A stretch of DNA of 64,000 nt. Origin: Stomoxys calcitrans (taxonomy: Eukaryota; Arthropoda; Insecta; Diptera; Muscidae). A model generated the notes under the pieces. It saw only the letters and a list, made by a program, of their open reading frames with translations, was not told where the DNA came from and ran no database searches. The stretch lies in NCBI RefSeq assembly GCF_963082655.1, contig NC_081553.1, positions 43,927,260-43,991,259 of the forward strand, written 5' to 3'. Shown here piece after piece: positions 32,225 to 45,540 of this stretch (positions are counted from its first letter, which is position 1; the number at the start of each line of letters is the position of its first letter). The position numbers and the translations under genes were made by a program.

Positions 32225-34290
32225 TGCATAATGACCCCGTGGTGAAAATAGGGTACTACATTTTTTGATTTCTGAAGGGGGAGCGGACCCTCCCCCTTAC
32301 TCTAATTATCAGAAACGCCAGATCTCGGAGATGGGTGGTGCGATTTAAGCGAAATTTCATATGAAAATTTGCAAATTTTGCCCATGAACATTCCACTAAG
32401 GAACAGGGGCAAACTTCTCACATATCGATGAGTTGCAGTTCGATTCAAGTTTAAGCTCAATGAAAAGGGGCCTCCTTTTTATAGCTGAGTCCGAACGGCG
32501 AGCCGCAGTGCGACACCTCTTTGGAGAGAAGTGCTCTCATATAGTACCCTAAAAATGAAATTTTGGTATCCAAATTTCGGATGGGGTACCTAGGGGGGCT
32601 GCCCCACCCTAAAACCTACCAAACATATATTTTGACCAATCACGACAATATGGGACTCAAATTTAAGGTATTTAGGATGAGAAAACGTATCTGATATCCA
32701 ATTGTCGGACCAAGTTCTAGGGGGACCACCCCAAGCCACGAAACACCCCTTAATCGGACATATTTACCGACCATGGCAATATGGGACTCAAATAAAAGGT
32801 ATTTGCGAGTAGAATACGAATCTGATATCTAAATGTGGGACCACGTTTCTGGGGGTCCATCCCTTCCCCAAAACACCCCCCAAACTGGACTTATTTACTG
32901 ACTATGGAAATATGGGGCTTAAGTAAAAGGTATTTGAATGTAGAATACGAATCTGATATCCAAATATTGGACCAAGTGTTTGGGGGGCCGCCTTTCACTA
33001 AAAACCTCCCCCTAAAGGAGACAAATTTACGACCATAGCAATATGGGTCTCAAATGAAAGGTCTTTGGGAGTAAAGCACGAATTTGATATCAACATTCGG
33101 GAAAAGTGTCTATGGGGTCACCCCACCCACACAACACCACCCAAATAGTAAGCATTTTCTGACTATTGCAATATGAGGCTCAAATAAGAGGGTTTTTTAA
33201 GTGGAACACGAATCCGATATATATTTTCAGGGCCAACTCACTGAGTGGCCGCCCATCCCCCAAAACACCCCCCAAGCCGGTCATGTTTGCCGACTATGGA
33301 AATATGGGGCTCAAATTAAAGGTATGTGGGAGTAGACCACATATCTGATATCAACATTAGGGGCCAACTGTCTAGCGGACGTCCCACCACTATAACATCC
33401 CCCAAATAGGACGTATTTGCTCACCAAGACAATTTGGGTCTTAAAGAGAGTGGAACTTAATATTCATAGTTTTTAGGGCCAATACTCCAAACCGCACATA
33501 TTAGCTGACTTTTGCAATAAGTAGTTTAAATGAGATTAGGAAACGAATTTGACATTCAATTGAGGGCAATGGCAACATGGGTTTCAAATAAATGATAACA
33601 ATATATGAGAATAGAGCACGTTGCTGATATATTTTCCGGGCTTAATGTTTGGAGGACCACCCCAATCCCCAAAACATCCCCAAATCAGGAATATTTGCCG
33701 ACCATGTCAATGTGGAGCTTAAATGAAAGGTATTGGGGGAAAGAGCAAGAATTGATACCCAGTTTCGGGACCAATTTTCTGGGGGCCTTTCCCAAAATAC
33801 CCCAAAAACAGCAATTTGGGGCTCAAATAAAGGCATTTGGGAGTAGAATACGAATTTGATATCCAAATGTAGGACCATGTATTTAGGGCATCACCCCTTT
33901 CCCAAAACACCCCCAAAGCAAAAAAAGTTTTCGACAATGCCAATATGTGGCTCAAATGAAAGGTATTTGAGATTAGAAAACGAATTTGATAACCTATTTT
34001 GGGGCCATGTGTTAGGGAGACGCCTCATCATGTAAGCCAATGGCAATATTGGGTTTAAATAAATGACATTTGAGAGAAGAACACGATGCTGATATTTTTT
34101 CAGGGCCAAGTATCTGGGGGACCACCTCTCTCCCGAAAACACCACTAAATCAGACATCATGAGAATATCAGGCTGAAATGAAGTATTTTAAGAATGGAGT
34201 ACCCCTTACTTTCAAACTTAAATTCGTAGACCAATAAAGATCCCATATGATCTATATATTCAGATAAAGGCACTTATAAAAAATCTTCGA
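32225..34290 (+). mobile_element. Non-autonomous Helitron with ~130-bp tandem repeats
   Basis: About a dozen units carrying CAATATGGG.CTCAAAT.AAAGG, TTTGGGAGTAGA.CACGAA and CCAAAACACCCC. It is the reverse complement of the copy at 53386-55708, sharing the truncated SINE at the same place and the flank CTTCAGAAATC-type sequence. Its CTAG end is not recognisable; sequence homology ends near 34270. Short frames across the units are not genes. Confidence 0.7.
32370..32546 (-). mobile_element. Truncated SINE inside the Helitron
   Basis: Contains the SINE body and tail but not the tRNA-like head. It lies at the same position as the SINE at 55258-55438 in the other Helitron copy. A TATGAGAGCAC-like target word occurs beside it. 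Confidence 0.75.
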
Positions 34291-34349
34291 AAATAAAAAA
34301 TCTTCGAAAATAAATATTTATATAATTATAATAATAAGTTATAATAATA

Positions 34350-34405
34350 TAAGAGATTAATATACCCAAAGTTCGGTACGGCCGAACTTAGCACATTTTT
34401 AGTTG
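34350..34405 (+). mobile_element. HINE 3' end fragment
   Basis: TATACCCAAAGTTCGGTACG and GCCGAACTTAGCACATTTTT are followed by AGTTGTTTT, a palindrome with one changed position. Confidence 0.6.
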
Positions 34406-34880
34406 TTTTCGTCTCAGTCATATCAAAATATCGGTAGTTAGATGGGCCTATATCACCATCTTGACCGATTCGGTAAGATAAGATAAGTTTTTGGGCCAAA
34501 TTTCAGTCAAATCGGATGAAAATTTAGGCTTCTAAGCGCTGAAGCATTCAAATCCGGTGTTCGGTTTATATGAGGGCTATATTTTTTTAAAGACCGATTT
34601 AAAGACGGACGGAAATGAGCCAATATTTATTCGGCCAGTTCCTTTAAGAGGTTTTAATGCGACATCTGCTGGTGGTTAGTACAACTACCTAATTCTTAGC
34701 ATAGACACTCACCAATGCGGATAGCGTAACTCATATACTTAATGGATAAAAGCCTTACAGTGTATAAGAAAAGAAGCAGCATCATTCGATATTGATTTAT
34801 CACAAAGATAGTAATAACTGCAAATTTGTAAAGAACCAAAGTAAAAAATGTCACTTTCACAAAAAAGTAAATTGGTTGCA
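34406..34880. other. HINE-like remnant and unassigned sequence
   Basis: Phrases like CCTATATCACCATCTTGACCG and TCGGTTTATATGAGGGC (to about 34620) are diverged HINE units. The remainder to 34880 is not recognised. Confidence 0.4.
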
Positions 34881-35388
34881 AATTTTAGCTACTACGGTTA
34901 TTTAAGTGCAAATTGGGCGATACATATATATGGGAGCTATATCTAATTCTGAACAGATTTTGATGACATCTTACACATACGCTAAAATGAGTAACAAAAC
35001 AGTCCGTTTTAAATTTTGTGCAGATCGGATGAAAATTGTAGCTACTACGGCCATTAAAGTGCAAATCGGGTGATACATATATATGTGATCTATCTATGTG
35101 ATCTGTATCTAAATCTGAACCGATTTTTACCAAAATGAATAGTGTTCATACTTGGGCCAAAAAAGTGATATGTGCAAAATTTCGTAATGAATGAGTACGA
35201 CCTGCACTTTGATTACAAGAATTCGTTGACTCAAAGACGGACAGACGGACATGGCTAAATCGAATCAGAAAGTGATTCTGAGTCGATCGGTATATTTATC
35301 AATGGGTCTTGTTCTTTTCCTTCTTAGCGTTGCAAAAAAATGCACAAACTTATAATACCCTGTACCACAGTGGTGGTGTAGGGTATAA
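34881..35388 (-). mobile_element. HINE subfamily III
   Basis: Units with GATACATATATATG and TCTGAACCGATTTTTACC, then GACGGACAGACGGACATGG, CTAAATCGAATCAGAAAGTG and a right end with ATACCCTGTACCAC and GTGGTGTAGGGTATAACA. The same subfamily occurs at 13281-13930. Confidence 0.75.
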
Positions 35389-35818
35389 CAAGTAAGGACG
35401 TGCTAAATTCGAACAAAGCCCATATTTTAATGCTCTGGGTATGGGTATGATGTTTGGTCCGTACAGGAGCTATATCAACATCTCAGTCGATTTCTGTGAA
35501 ATTAGTCAGCAATGACGGGAGTCGTAAGGGTATGCTTCGTGCACAATTTCGTGGGAATCGGTTAACAAATTACCAAATTATTGTAATTTTAGTCCAAATC
35601 GAACGAACATATATGTGGAAGCGGTGGAACGACATTTTTGGGAGGAACCGTATCAAGTGGTATGGCACCCATATACAAACTTCTCCACACGGCACGCCGT
35701 GCCGCAGAGCGACACTTAAAATGCCATGACGATCAAGAGTATTTTATGGGGTCTTAGATGCCCATTTCGAAGAGTTACAAACAGAATGATGACCCCATCC
35801 TATGGTGGAGGGTATAAC
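35389..35818 (-). mobile_element. HINE subfamily II, short and diverged
   Basis: Begins AACAAGTAAGGACGTGCTAA directly at the end of the subfamily III copy and ends GGTGGAGGGTATAACA. It has only two or three units. A piece near 35680-35715 (CACGGCACGCCGTGCCG) resembles SINE body sequence. Confidence 0.6.
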
Positions 35819-37625
35819 ACGTAATAGCGTGCTATGTTCAGCCGGGACGAATCTTGGGAACCCATCACTATGGATTCTGCTAAAAATTTATACAAAAACA
35901 AGTAAAAAGGCGTTAAGTTCGGCCGGGCCGAACTTTGGATACCCACCACCTCGGGTATATATGTAAACCACCTTTCATCAAAATTCGGTGAAAATTTCAT
36001 ACCTTATGTCCCATATCAGTTATATCAAAATAGGTTCCGATTTGGACCAAATACTAATAAGTATACTAGCTAAATCTAAAAATAAACCGATCTGAACTAT
36101 ATACGACACGGATGTCGAAAAGCCTAATGTAAGACACTGTGTCAAACTTCAGTGAAATCGGATTATAAATTCGCATTTTATGGGGCCAAGACTTCAAATC
36201 GAGATATTGCTCTACATTGCAGCTATGTCCAAATCTGGACCGATTTGGGACAAGTTGCATAAAAATTTCGAAGAGCCTAATACAAAGCACTGTCCCAAAT
36301 TTCGGCGAAATCGGACAATAAATGTGCCTTTTATGGGGCCAAGACTTTAAATCGAGATATCGAGATATCTGGACCGATCTGTGCGATATTGCAGAAGTAT
36401 GTCAAGGCCCTTAACCTAACTTACTGTCCCAAATTTCGGCGACATCGGACAATAAATGAGCATTTTATGGGCCCAAAACCATAAATCAAGAAATCGGTCT
36501 ATATGGCAGCTATATCCAAATCTGAACCGATCTGAACCAAATTGAAGAAAGATGTCGAAGGGCCTAACACAACTCACTGACCCAAATTTCAGCAAAATCG
36601 GTAAATAAATGTGGCTTTTATGGGCCTTAGACCCTAAATCGGAGGATCGGTCTATATGGCAGCTATATCCAAATCTTTACCGATCTGGGCAAAATTGACG
36701 AAGGATGTTGAAGGGCTTAACACAACTCACTGTCCCAAATTTCAGCAAAATCGGATAAAAAATGTGGCTTTTATTGGCCTAAGACCCTAAATCGGCGGAT
36801 CGGTCTATATGGGGGCTATATCAAGATACAGTCCGATATAGCCCATCTTCGAAGTTAACCTGCTTATGGACAAAAAAAGAATCTGTGCAAAATTTCAGCT
36901 CAATATCTCTATTTTTAAAGACTGTAGCGTGATTTCAACAGACAGACGGACGGACATGTCTAGATCGTCTTAGATTTTTACGCTGATCAAGAATATATAT
37001 ACTTTATAGGGTCGGAAATGGATATTTCGATGTGTTGCAAACGGAATGACAAAATGAATATACCCCCATCCTTCGGTGGTGGGTATAAAAATTTTGATGA
37101 AGGCCATAACTTTATTCGACATACCAAACTTCTGTCAAATAAGCAAATATTAAAGCTTATATAGGAGCTATATCAGGTTTCAGACCGGTTTCAACCGTAC
37201 TTGGCTCAGTTGTTGGAAGTCATACCAGAACACAATCTGCAAAATTTAAGACAAATGGGACAAAAATTGGGGCTTCCAGGGGCTACAGAAGTCAAATCGT
37301 GAAATCGGTTTATATGGGAGCTATATCCAATTCTTGACTGATTTGGACCGTATTGGAAAGAATTGTTGGAATTCATTACAGAACACTACAAGCCAAATTT
37401 CAGCTAAACGGACAAAAATTGTGGCTTGCAAGGGTTCAAGAAGCCAAATCTGGAGATTGGTTTATATGGGAGCTATATCTAAATCTGAACCATATGGTCC
37501 ATTGACAATCCCCAATGATCTACATCAATAATTAGTATATGTGCAAAACTTCAATCGGCTCACTTTACACGTTCGATCGTTTCGACAGACGGACGGACGG
37601 ACATGGCTTTGTCCCGACCGAGCCG
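35819..37625 (-). mobile_element. HINE subfamily IV, split by a younger HINE
   Basis: Left part 35819-35896 (AGCCGGGACGAATCTTGGGA, ATGGATTCTGCTAAAAATTT) and right part from 37089 (GAAGGCCATAACTTTATTC, then repeat units and GACAGACGGACGGACGGAC at about 37580) match without a gap the continuous copy at 59936-60628. Confidence 0.75.
35897..37088 (-). mobile_element. Complete HINE subfamily I nested in subfamily IV
   Basis: Left end AAACAAGTAAAAAGGCGTTA, perfect palindrome AAGTTCGGCCGGGCCGAACT(T), TACCCACCACCTCGGG. Units at 153-bp spacing (TTTCAGCAAAATCGG at 36587 and 36740). Right end CAGACAGACGGACGGACATG and CCTTCGGTGGTGGGTATAAA. Both ends are intact. Confidence 0.88.
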
Positions 37626-38020
37626 GATAATCAAGGTTCAACTGTACAAAGAATATAAAAGGTATGATTGTATTGGATCCCTGGTGATTTTGACCAATTC
37701 TAAATTTTGTTAAAAATCTACAGAAAATCACATTTCTTTCATATAATTGTAATGCATCTAGTCATACTTTTCCCATTCTTAGGAAGTTACAAGTAAGTGC
37801 TGTTTCCAATTCGTGTTGTCTAATTTCAAGTAGTGTAATGCTCATTGTCTACTGAATTGCCAATAATGGTTGCTGATGACAACTAAGGGGTACTTTTGAT
37901 ATCTTAGGAATTAAAAACAAACAAATTCTACGAAATTTCAAATGCTACAAGTAAAGTGTTATAATTATACCAAATACTTAAATGAAATATTTTAAATCAA
38001 ATTTTAATTGGAAATTTTAG

Positions 38021-38057
38021 TATAAAAGGAAAAATTTTAGAGTCTTTATTATCAGTG
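38021..38057 (+). promoter_or_regulatory. Core promoter of TsetseEP-like gene 4
   Basis: TATAAAA at 38021-38027 and initiator TCAGTG at 38052-38057, 71 bp before the ATG. Confidence 0.7.
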
Positions 38058-38091
38058 GTTGTAAGAGATTTGTTGCTATAGACTAGAAAAC

Positions 38092-39038
38092 ATGGGTTTC
38101 ACCAGTTTATTTTCACTTTTGCTGGTTGTTGTGACTGGCACATTGGCCGAGGTAAATTGTTTACTTTTTTTTGTATATAACAAAAATCGGTTTAATATAA
38201 TAAACTTTCCTTTGTTATATAGCACGCCTTTGACAACACCACCACACATTTGGATGCCTACATTGAAGCAAATCGTCGCCATCACAATGCCATTCTGCAG
38301 GATTATGAAAATCGTATGGAAATGTTCGAAACCAATTACAATGAAAGTCTTAAGACCATAGATATTCAGCTGGAATTCCTTGTCAATGCCATTCGAGAAA
38401 ATGAAGAAGCTTTAAATACTTTGGAGCTTCTGAATGAATTGAACAAGGAATGTGTCAATAAATACAAGCCTTCATTGCCCGAAGAGGAAGTAACCAAAGC
38501 CTTGGTTCAGTCTTGTTCCTACAGTGCCTACAAACGTCTGCCCTCTCTGGAGGAGGATCTTATGGAAACACGCATGAATTTAAAGGATTATTATGCAAGA
38601 ACCTTTGAAACTGATGTTACCTTGTGCGACAATGAGACCTGTGTTAACAATGTGGTAAGTTTATATAGAAAATATGCTTTTGAATGATATAAAAATCCTC
38701 TAATTCATTTCTAGGTCTCCAAAGCAAATTCTTTTACTGCCACTAATCAGAAAACTTTCGCAACCCAAATGGACACTGCAACTTGTTTGGGCAAGGGCTC
38801 GCTAAAGACTGCTCTCGATTGCAGTTTTACAGCTCAAAGTAATGCTTTGTCCTTGTTGGCATCGACGAAAACTTTGATCGATAGATGTTCACAGAAAGCC
38901 GATTGTAAGCCTGGCGGCTATTGTGAGCATGTTGAGAAAATTTCCTCCCATATGGTTAACTACACAAAACCAATGGTGGATAATCCTTTCTATGGAAAAA
39001 ATGAAACATCTTCTTGCTTATTGTGGCAAATATATTAA
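38092..39038 (+). CDS. TsetseEP-like (DUF725) secreted protein, gene 4
   Basis: Exons 38092-38151, 38223-38654 and 38715-39038 join in phase 0 to code 271 aa. Exon 1 is a signal peptide (MGFTSLFSLLLVVVTGTLAE). Exon 2 holds DAYIEANRRHHNAILQDYE, KTIDIQLEFLVNAI, LELLNELNKECVNKYK and ETCVNNVV. Exon 3 holds LKTALDCSFTAQS, IDRCSQKADC, GGYCEHVEKI and NPFYGKNETSSCLL. Ten cysteines in the mature chain. Introns are 71 and 60 bp, with good splice sites. AATAAA lies at 39141. Closest to gene 5 (shared WQI ending and a 144-codon exon 2). Secreted by prediction; molecular role unknown. Confidence 0.9.
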
Positions 39039-40111
39039 ATTAAGGAAATTTTAAATCTTAAAAGAAAATTGGAAATTTGTTGAAATTCTTTACAATTGAA
39101 GAAATTGTTTAACTCTGTTTTTGTCACAAATGTTGGTTTAAATAAAATGATGAAGAATTTTCTTTAAAATATACAGTGTAAAAAAGTTGTATTAAATACT
39201 TTCTAAACTACTTATTTAGTTGTCACCGTTGAATCCATAAGCCAATTTCACAATAGACTTTCAAAAGTCAAGGTCTTCTGAACTCCTTTCCTAATTTTTG
39301 GCACTTATAGGGTAGCTGACTATTGTGTTAGTCAATCCACAAAAGAATGACATTCGTGATGGATATAGCTGGAAGTCATAACCGGCTTTTACTGGCGAAC
39401 TCAAACACCTCAAAGAGAACAATGTTTGTAAATCGTACTAAAAATAGTTTTAATGAAACAAGGATGATAATTGAATAATTGATATTTTGGTACTTTTTTT
39501 TTGATACTTTTTGAACATCGAAAGTACCATGGTACCCCCGCGAAACATTTGGTACTTATTCGAGAATAACCATTTTTCATTATATGTATTCGAAGACTGA
39601 AGAAAAGAAAAAGAGTATTTCCTTAATATTATCAATGATATAAACCAATAAATTCCACCAGAATATAGTAAATTCAGCTCCAGAGATGAAGATGATACTT
39701 CCAAAAACAGCATTTGCCCATCACTAGAACACGTAAAAATTGCGTTAAATTTAGCCGGATCAAATTTTTGTTGTAAACCTTTTACTGACTAAAAATAGGG
39801 ACTTGGCCTTGAACGTCCGTGAACCATACTCAGCATATTCATGGAAATCGAAAGAATAAGCCCTTTGTGAACACAAAATGCACATTAAACAAGTAAAAAG
39901 ACGTTAAGTTCGGCCGGGCTGAACTTTGGATACCCACCACCTCGGGTATACATGTAAACCACCTTTCATCAAAATCCGGTGAAAAATGAATACCTTATGC
40001 CACATAGCAGCGATATCGAAATCGACCGAATTGGACCAAATACTTATCAGTACAAGTCATTGTTCAATTGTGTACAACAAAAATATTGGTCTTTTTATTT
40101 GCTATATCTGA

Positions 40112-41578
40112 AAACAAGTAAAAGCGTGCTAAGTTCGGCCAGGCCGAATCTTATATACCCTCCACCATGGATCGCATTTGTCGAGTTCTTTTCCCGGCAT
40201 CTCTTCTTAGGCAAAAAAGGATTTAAGGAAAGAGTTGCTCTGCTATTAAAACGATATCAAGATATGGTCCGGTTCGGACCGCAATTAAATTATATGTTGG
40301 AGACCTGTGTAAAATTTCAGCCAATTCGTATAAGAATTGCAGCTCACGAAGTAAAATAGAGAGAACGATTTATATGGGATCTGTATCGGGCTATAGACCG
40401 ATTCAGACCATAATAAACACGTTTGTTGATGGTCATGAGAGGATCCATCGTACAAAATTTCAGGCATATCGGATAATAATTGCGACCTCTAGGGGTCAAG
40501 AAGTCAAGATCCCAGATCGGTTTATATGGCAGCTATATCAGGTTATGAACCGATTTGAACCTTATTTGACACAGTTGTTGAAAGTAAAAATAAAATACGT
40601 CATGCAAAATTTCAGCCAAATCGGATAGGAATTGCGCCCTCTAGAAGCTCAAGAAATCAAATCCCCAGATCTGTTTATATGACAGCTATATCAGGTTATG
40701 AACCGATTTGAACCATACTTGGCACAGTTGTTGGATATCATAACGAAATACTTCGTGCAAAAATTCATTCAAATCGGATAAGAATTGTGCCCTCTAGAGG
40801 GTCAAGAAGTCAAGACCCAAGATCGGTTTATATGGTAGCTATATCAGGTTATGGACCGATTTGAACCATACTTGGCACTGTTGTTGGATATAATAAGAAA
40901 ACACGTCGTGCAAAATTTCATTTCAATCGGATAAGAATTGCGCACTCTAGAGGCTCAAGAAGTCAAGACCCAAGATCGGTTTATATGGCAGCTATATCAG
41001 GTTATGGACCGATTTGAACCATACTTGGCACAGTTGTTGTATATCATAACAAAACACGTTGTGCAAAATTTCATTCCAATCGGATAAGAATTGCGCACGC
41101 TAGAGGCTCAAGAAGTCAAGACCCAAGATCGGTTTATATGGCAGCTATATCAGGTTATAGACCGATTTGATAGCAAAGCACGTCATGCAAAATTTCATTC
41201 CACTCAGATAAGAATTGCGCACTCTAGAGGCTCAAGAAGTCAAGACCCAAGATCGGTTTATATGGCAGCTATATCAAAACATGGACCGATATGGCCCATT
41301 TACAATACCAACCGACCTACACTAATAAGAAGTATTTGTGCAAAATTTCAAGCGGCTAGCTTTACTCCTTCGGAAGTTAGCGTGCTTTCGACAGACAGAC
41401 GGACGGACGGACGGACGGACGGACGGACGGACAGACGGACGGACATGGCTAGATCGACATAAAATGTCACGACGATCAAGAATATATATACTTTATGGGG
41501 TCTCAGACAAATATTTCGAGTAGTTACAAACAGGATGACGAAATTAGTATACCCCCCATCTTATGGTGGAGGGTATAA
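40112..41578 (-). mobile_element. Complete HINE subfamily II nested in subfamily I
   Basis: AAACAAGTAAAAGCGTGCTA to ATGGTGGAGGGTATAAT with 153-bp units and an expanded (GGAC)n tract at about 41398-41446. Highly similar to the copy at 18624-20078, including a shared GTAAAATAGAGAGAACGAT segment. Confidence 0.85.
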
Positions 41579-42111
41579 TAAACCGATCTGAATCATATGC
41601 AATACGGATACTGAAAAGCCTAACATAAGTCACTGTGTCAAATTTCAGTGGAATCCGAATATAAATACGCCTTTCATTGGGCCAAGACTTTAAATCGATA
41701 TATCGATCTATATGGCAGTTATATCTAAATCTGGACCGATTTGGGCCAAGTTTCAAAAATTATCAAAGAGCCTAACACAACTTACTGTGCCAAATTTCGG
41801 CGACATCGGACGATAAATGCGCCTTTTATGGGCCCAAAACCTTAAATCGGGAGATCGATCTATATGTTAGCTATTTCCAAATCTGGACCGATCTTAGCCA
41901 TATTGAAGAAAAATTTCGAATGGCCTAACACAACTCACTGTCCTTAATTTCGGCGAAATCGGACAATAAATGCGCCTTTTATGGGCCCAAAACCTTAAAT
42001 CGAGAGAGCTATATTCAAATCTGGACCCATCTGGGCCAAGTTTCAAACTCACTTCGACTCACTGTCCTTAATTTCGGCGAAATCGGACAATAAATGCGCC
42101 TTTTATGGGCC

Positions 42112-42384
42112 AAACTTCACACATATCAATGAGTGCAGTCCGATTCAAGTTTTTGTTCAATGATAAGAGGCCTCCTTTTTATAGCCGAGTCCGAACGGCG
42201 GGCCGCAGTGCGATACCTCTTTGGTGGTAAGTTTTACATGGCTTAGTACCTCACAAATGTTGCCAGCGTTTGGAGGGGAAAACCACCGCTGACAATTTTT
42301 ACTGATGGTCTCGTCAGGATTCGAACCAAGACGTTCAGCGTCATTGGCGGACATGCCAACCTCTTCGCAACGGTGGCCTCCTAA
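42112..42384 (-). mobile_element. tRNA-derived SINE, full length (duplication unit 1)
   Basis: Reverse strand B-box GGTTCGAATCC (42317-42327) and A-box-like GAAGAGGTTGGCATG. It splits HINE sequence between GGGCCAAA and CACTATTCACTG. Confidence 0.85.
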
Positions 42385-43283
42385 CACTATTCACTGTCTC
42401 AAATTTCGCGACATCGACATCACAATAGACTTTCAAAAGTCAAGGTCTTCTGAACTCCTTTCCTAATTTTTGGCACTTATAGGGTAGCTGACTATTGTGT
42501 TAGTCAATCCACAAAAGAATGACATTCGTGATGGATATAGCTGGAAGTCATAACCGGCTTTTACTGGCGAACTCAAACACCTCAAAGAGAACAATGTTTG
42601 TAAATCGTACTAAAAATAGTTTTAATGAAACAAGGATGATAATTGAATAATTGATATTTTGGTACTTTTTTTTTGATACTTTTTGAACATCGAAAGTACC
42701 ATGGTACCCCCGCGAAACATTTGGTACTTATTCGAGAATAACCATTTTTCATTATATGTATTCGAAGACTGAAGAAAAGAAAAAGAGTATTTCCTTAATA
42801 TTATCAATGATATAAACCAATAAATTCCACCAGAATATAGTAAATTCAGCTCCAGAGATGAAGATGATACTTCCAAAAACAGCATTTGCCCATCACTAGA
42901 ACACGTAAAAATTGCGTTAAATTTAGCCGGATCAAATTTTTGTTGTAAACCTTTTACTGACTAAAAATAGGGACTTGGCCTTGAACGTCCGTGAACCATA
43001 CTCAGCATATTCATGGAAATCGAAAGAATAAGCCCTTTGTGAACACAAAATGCACATTAAACAAGTAAAAAGACGTTAAGTTCGGCCGGGCTGAACTTTG
43101 GATACCCACCACCTCGGGTATACATGTAAACCACCTTTCATCAAAATCCGGTGAAAAATGAATACCTTATGCCACATAGCAGCGATATCGAAATCGACCG
43201 AATTGGACCAAATACTTATCAGTACAAGTCATTGTTCAATTGTGTACAACAAAAATATTGGTCTTTTTATTTGCTATATCTGA

Positions 43284-44734
43284 AAACAAGTAAAAGCGTG
43301 CTAAGTTCGGCCAGGCCGAATCTTATATACCCTCCACCATGGATCGCATTTGTCGAGTTCTTTTCCCGGCATCTCTTCTTAGGCAAAAAAGGATATAAGG
43401 AAAGAGTTGCTCTGCTATTAAAACGATATCAAGATATGGTCCGGTTCGGACCGCAATTAAATTATATGTTGGAGACCTGTGTAAAATTTCAGCCAATTCG
43501 TATAAGAATTGCAGCTCACGAAGTAAAATAGAGAGAACGATTTATATGGGATCTGTATCGGGCTATAGACCGATTCAGACCATAATAAACACGTTTGTTG
43601 ATGGTCATGAGAGGATCCATCGTACAAAATTTCAGGCATATCGGATAATAATTGCGACCTCTAGGGGTCAAGAAGTCAAGATCCCAGATCGGTTTATATG
43701 GCAGCTATATCAGGTTATGAACCGATTTGAACCTTATTTGACACAGTTGTTGAAAGTAAAAATAAAATACGTCATGCAAAATTTCAGCCAAATCGGATAG
43801 GAATTGCGCCCTCTAGAAGCTCAAGAAATCAAATCCCCAGATCTGTTTATATGACAGCTATATCAGGTTATGAACCGATTTGAACCATACTTGGCACAGT
43901 TGTTGGATATCATAACGAAATACTTCGTGCAAAAATTCATTCAAATCGGATAAGAATTGTGCCCTCTAGAGGGTCAAGAAGTCAAGACCCAAGATCGGTT
44001 TATATGGTAGCTATATCAGGTTATGGACCGATTTGAACCATACTTGGCACTGTTGTTGGATATAATAAGAAAACACGTCGTGCAAAATTTCATTTCAATC
44101 GGATAAGAATTGCGCACTCTAGAGGCTCAAGAAGTCAAGACCCAAGATCGGTTTATATGGCAGCTATATCAGGTTATGGACCGATTTGAACCATACTTGG
44201 CACAGTTGTTGTATATCATAACAAAACACGTTGTGCAAAATTTCATTCCAATCGGATAAGAATTGCGCACGCTAGAGGCTCAAGAAGTCAAGACCCAAGA
44301 TCGGTTTATATGGCAGCTATATCAGGTTATAGACCGATTTGATAGCAAAGCACGTCATGCAAAATTTCATTCCACTCAGATAAGAATTGCGCACTCTAGA
44401 GGCTCAAGAAGTCAAGACCCAAGATCGGTTTATATGGCAGCTATATCAAAACATGGACCGATATGGCCCATTTACAATACCAACCGACCTACACTAATAA
44501 GAAGTATTTGTGCAAAATTTCAAGCGGCTAGCTTTACTCCTTCGGAAGTTAGCGTGCTTTCGACAGACAGACGGACGGACGGACGGACAGACGGACGGAC
44601 ATGGCTAGATCGACATAAAATGTCACGACGATCAAGAATATATATACTTTATGGGGTCTCAGACAAATATTTCGAGTAGTTACAAACAGGATGACGAAAT
44701 TAGTATACCCCCCATCTTATGGTGGAGGGTATAA
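43284..44734 (-). mobile_element. Complete HINE subfamily II (duplication unit 2)
   Basis: Duplicate of 40112-41578; the (GGAC)n tract is shorter by four units. Confidence 0.85.
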
Positions 44735-45267
44735 TAAACCGATCTGAATCATATGCAATACGGATACTGAAAAGCCTAACATAAGTCACTGTGTCAAATT
44801 TCAGTGGAATCCGAATATAAATACGCCTTTCATTGGGCCAAGACTTTAAATCGATATATCGATCTATATGGCAGTTATATCTAAATCTGGACCGATTTGG
44901 GCCAAGTTTCAAAAATTATCAAAGAGCCTAACACAACTTACTGTGCCAAATTTCGGCGACATCGGACGATAAATGCGCCTTTTATGGGCCCAAAACCTTA
45001 AATCGGGAGATCGATCTATATGTTAGCTATTTCCAAATCTGGACCGATCTTAGCCATATTGAAGAAAAATTTCGAATGGCCTAACACAACTCACTGTCCT
45101 TAATTTCGGCGAAATCGGACAATAAATGCGCCTTTTATGGGCCCAAAACCTTAAATCGAGAGAGCTATATTCAAATCTGGACCCATCTGGGCCAAGTTTC
45201 AAACTCACTTCGACTCACTGTCCTTAATTTCGGCGAAATCGGACAATAAATGCGCCTTTTATGGGCC

Positions 45268-45540
45268 AAACTTCACACATATCAATGAGTGCAGTCCGAT
45301 TCAAGTTTTTGTTCAATGATAAGAGGCCTCCTTTTTATAGCCGAGTCCGAACGGCGGGCCGCAGTGCGATACCTCTTTGGTGGTAAGTTTTACATGGCTT
45401 AGTACCTCACAAATGTTGCCAGCGTTTGGAGGGGAAAACCACCGCTGACAATTTTTACTGATGGTCTCGTCAGGATTCGAACCAAGACGTTCAGCGTCAT
45501 TGGCGGACATGCCAACCTCTTCGCAACGGTGGCCTCCTAA
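45268..45540 (-). mobile_element. tRNA-derived SINE (duplication unit 2)
   Basis: Duplicate of the SINE at 42112-42384, base for base as far as I can see. Confidence 0.85.

Larger units (their letters stand above)
39888..42411 (-). mobile_element. HINE subfamily I, interrupted (duplication unit 1)
   Basis: Begins AAACAAGTAAAAAGACGTTA with palindrome GTTCGGCCGGGCTGAAC, stops at 40111 where another HINE is inserted, resumes at about 41579 (ACCGATCTGAATCATATGC), and is interrupted again by a SINE at 42112. Its (GTCY)n end is cut by the duplication breakpoint. Confidence 0.75.
39248..42419. repeat. Tandem segmental duplication, unit 1 (3.17 kb)
   Basis: The sequence from TCACAATAGACTTTCAAAAG repeats at 42420 with a constant offset of 3172 bp. 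The only differences I found are one base (T at 40232, A at the equivalent place in unit 2) and 16 bp (four GGAC units) in the microsatellite near 41400. The first 640 bp are not HINE sequence: they contain a mononucleotide T tract and no gene. Confidence 0.9.

Noticed and set aside
32835..34160. Frames resembling those at 53751-55181
   Set aside because: Second copy of the same Helitron repeats, reverse orientation.
39450..39713. 87-codon - strand frame seen twice (also at 42622-42885)
   Set aside because: It appears twice only because of the 3.17-kb duplication; no motif or splice context supports a gene.
41091..41462. Frame of 123 codons with a repeated SRSQDPRSVYMAAIS-type peptide
   Set aside because: Translation of a HINE subfamily II array; the same phrase appears at 19199, 30161 (-), 44263 and 59202. 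The arginine/threonine-rich tail is the (GGAC)n microsatellite.
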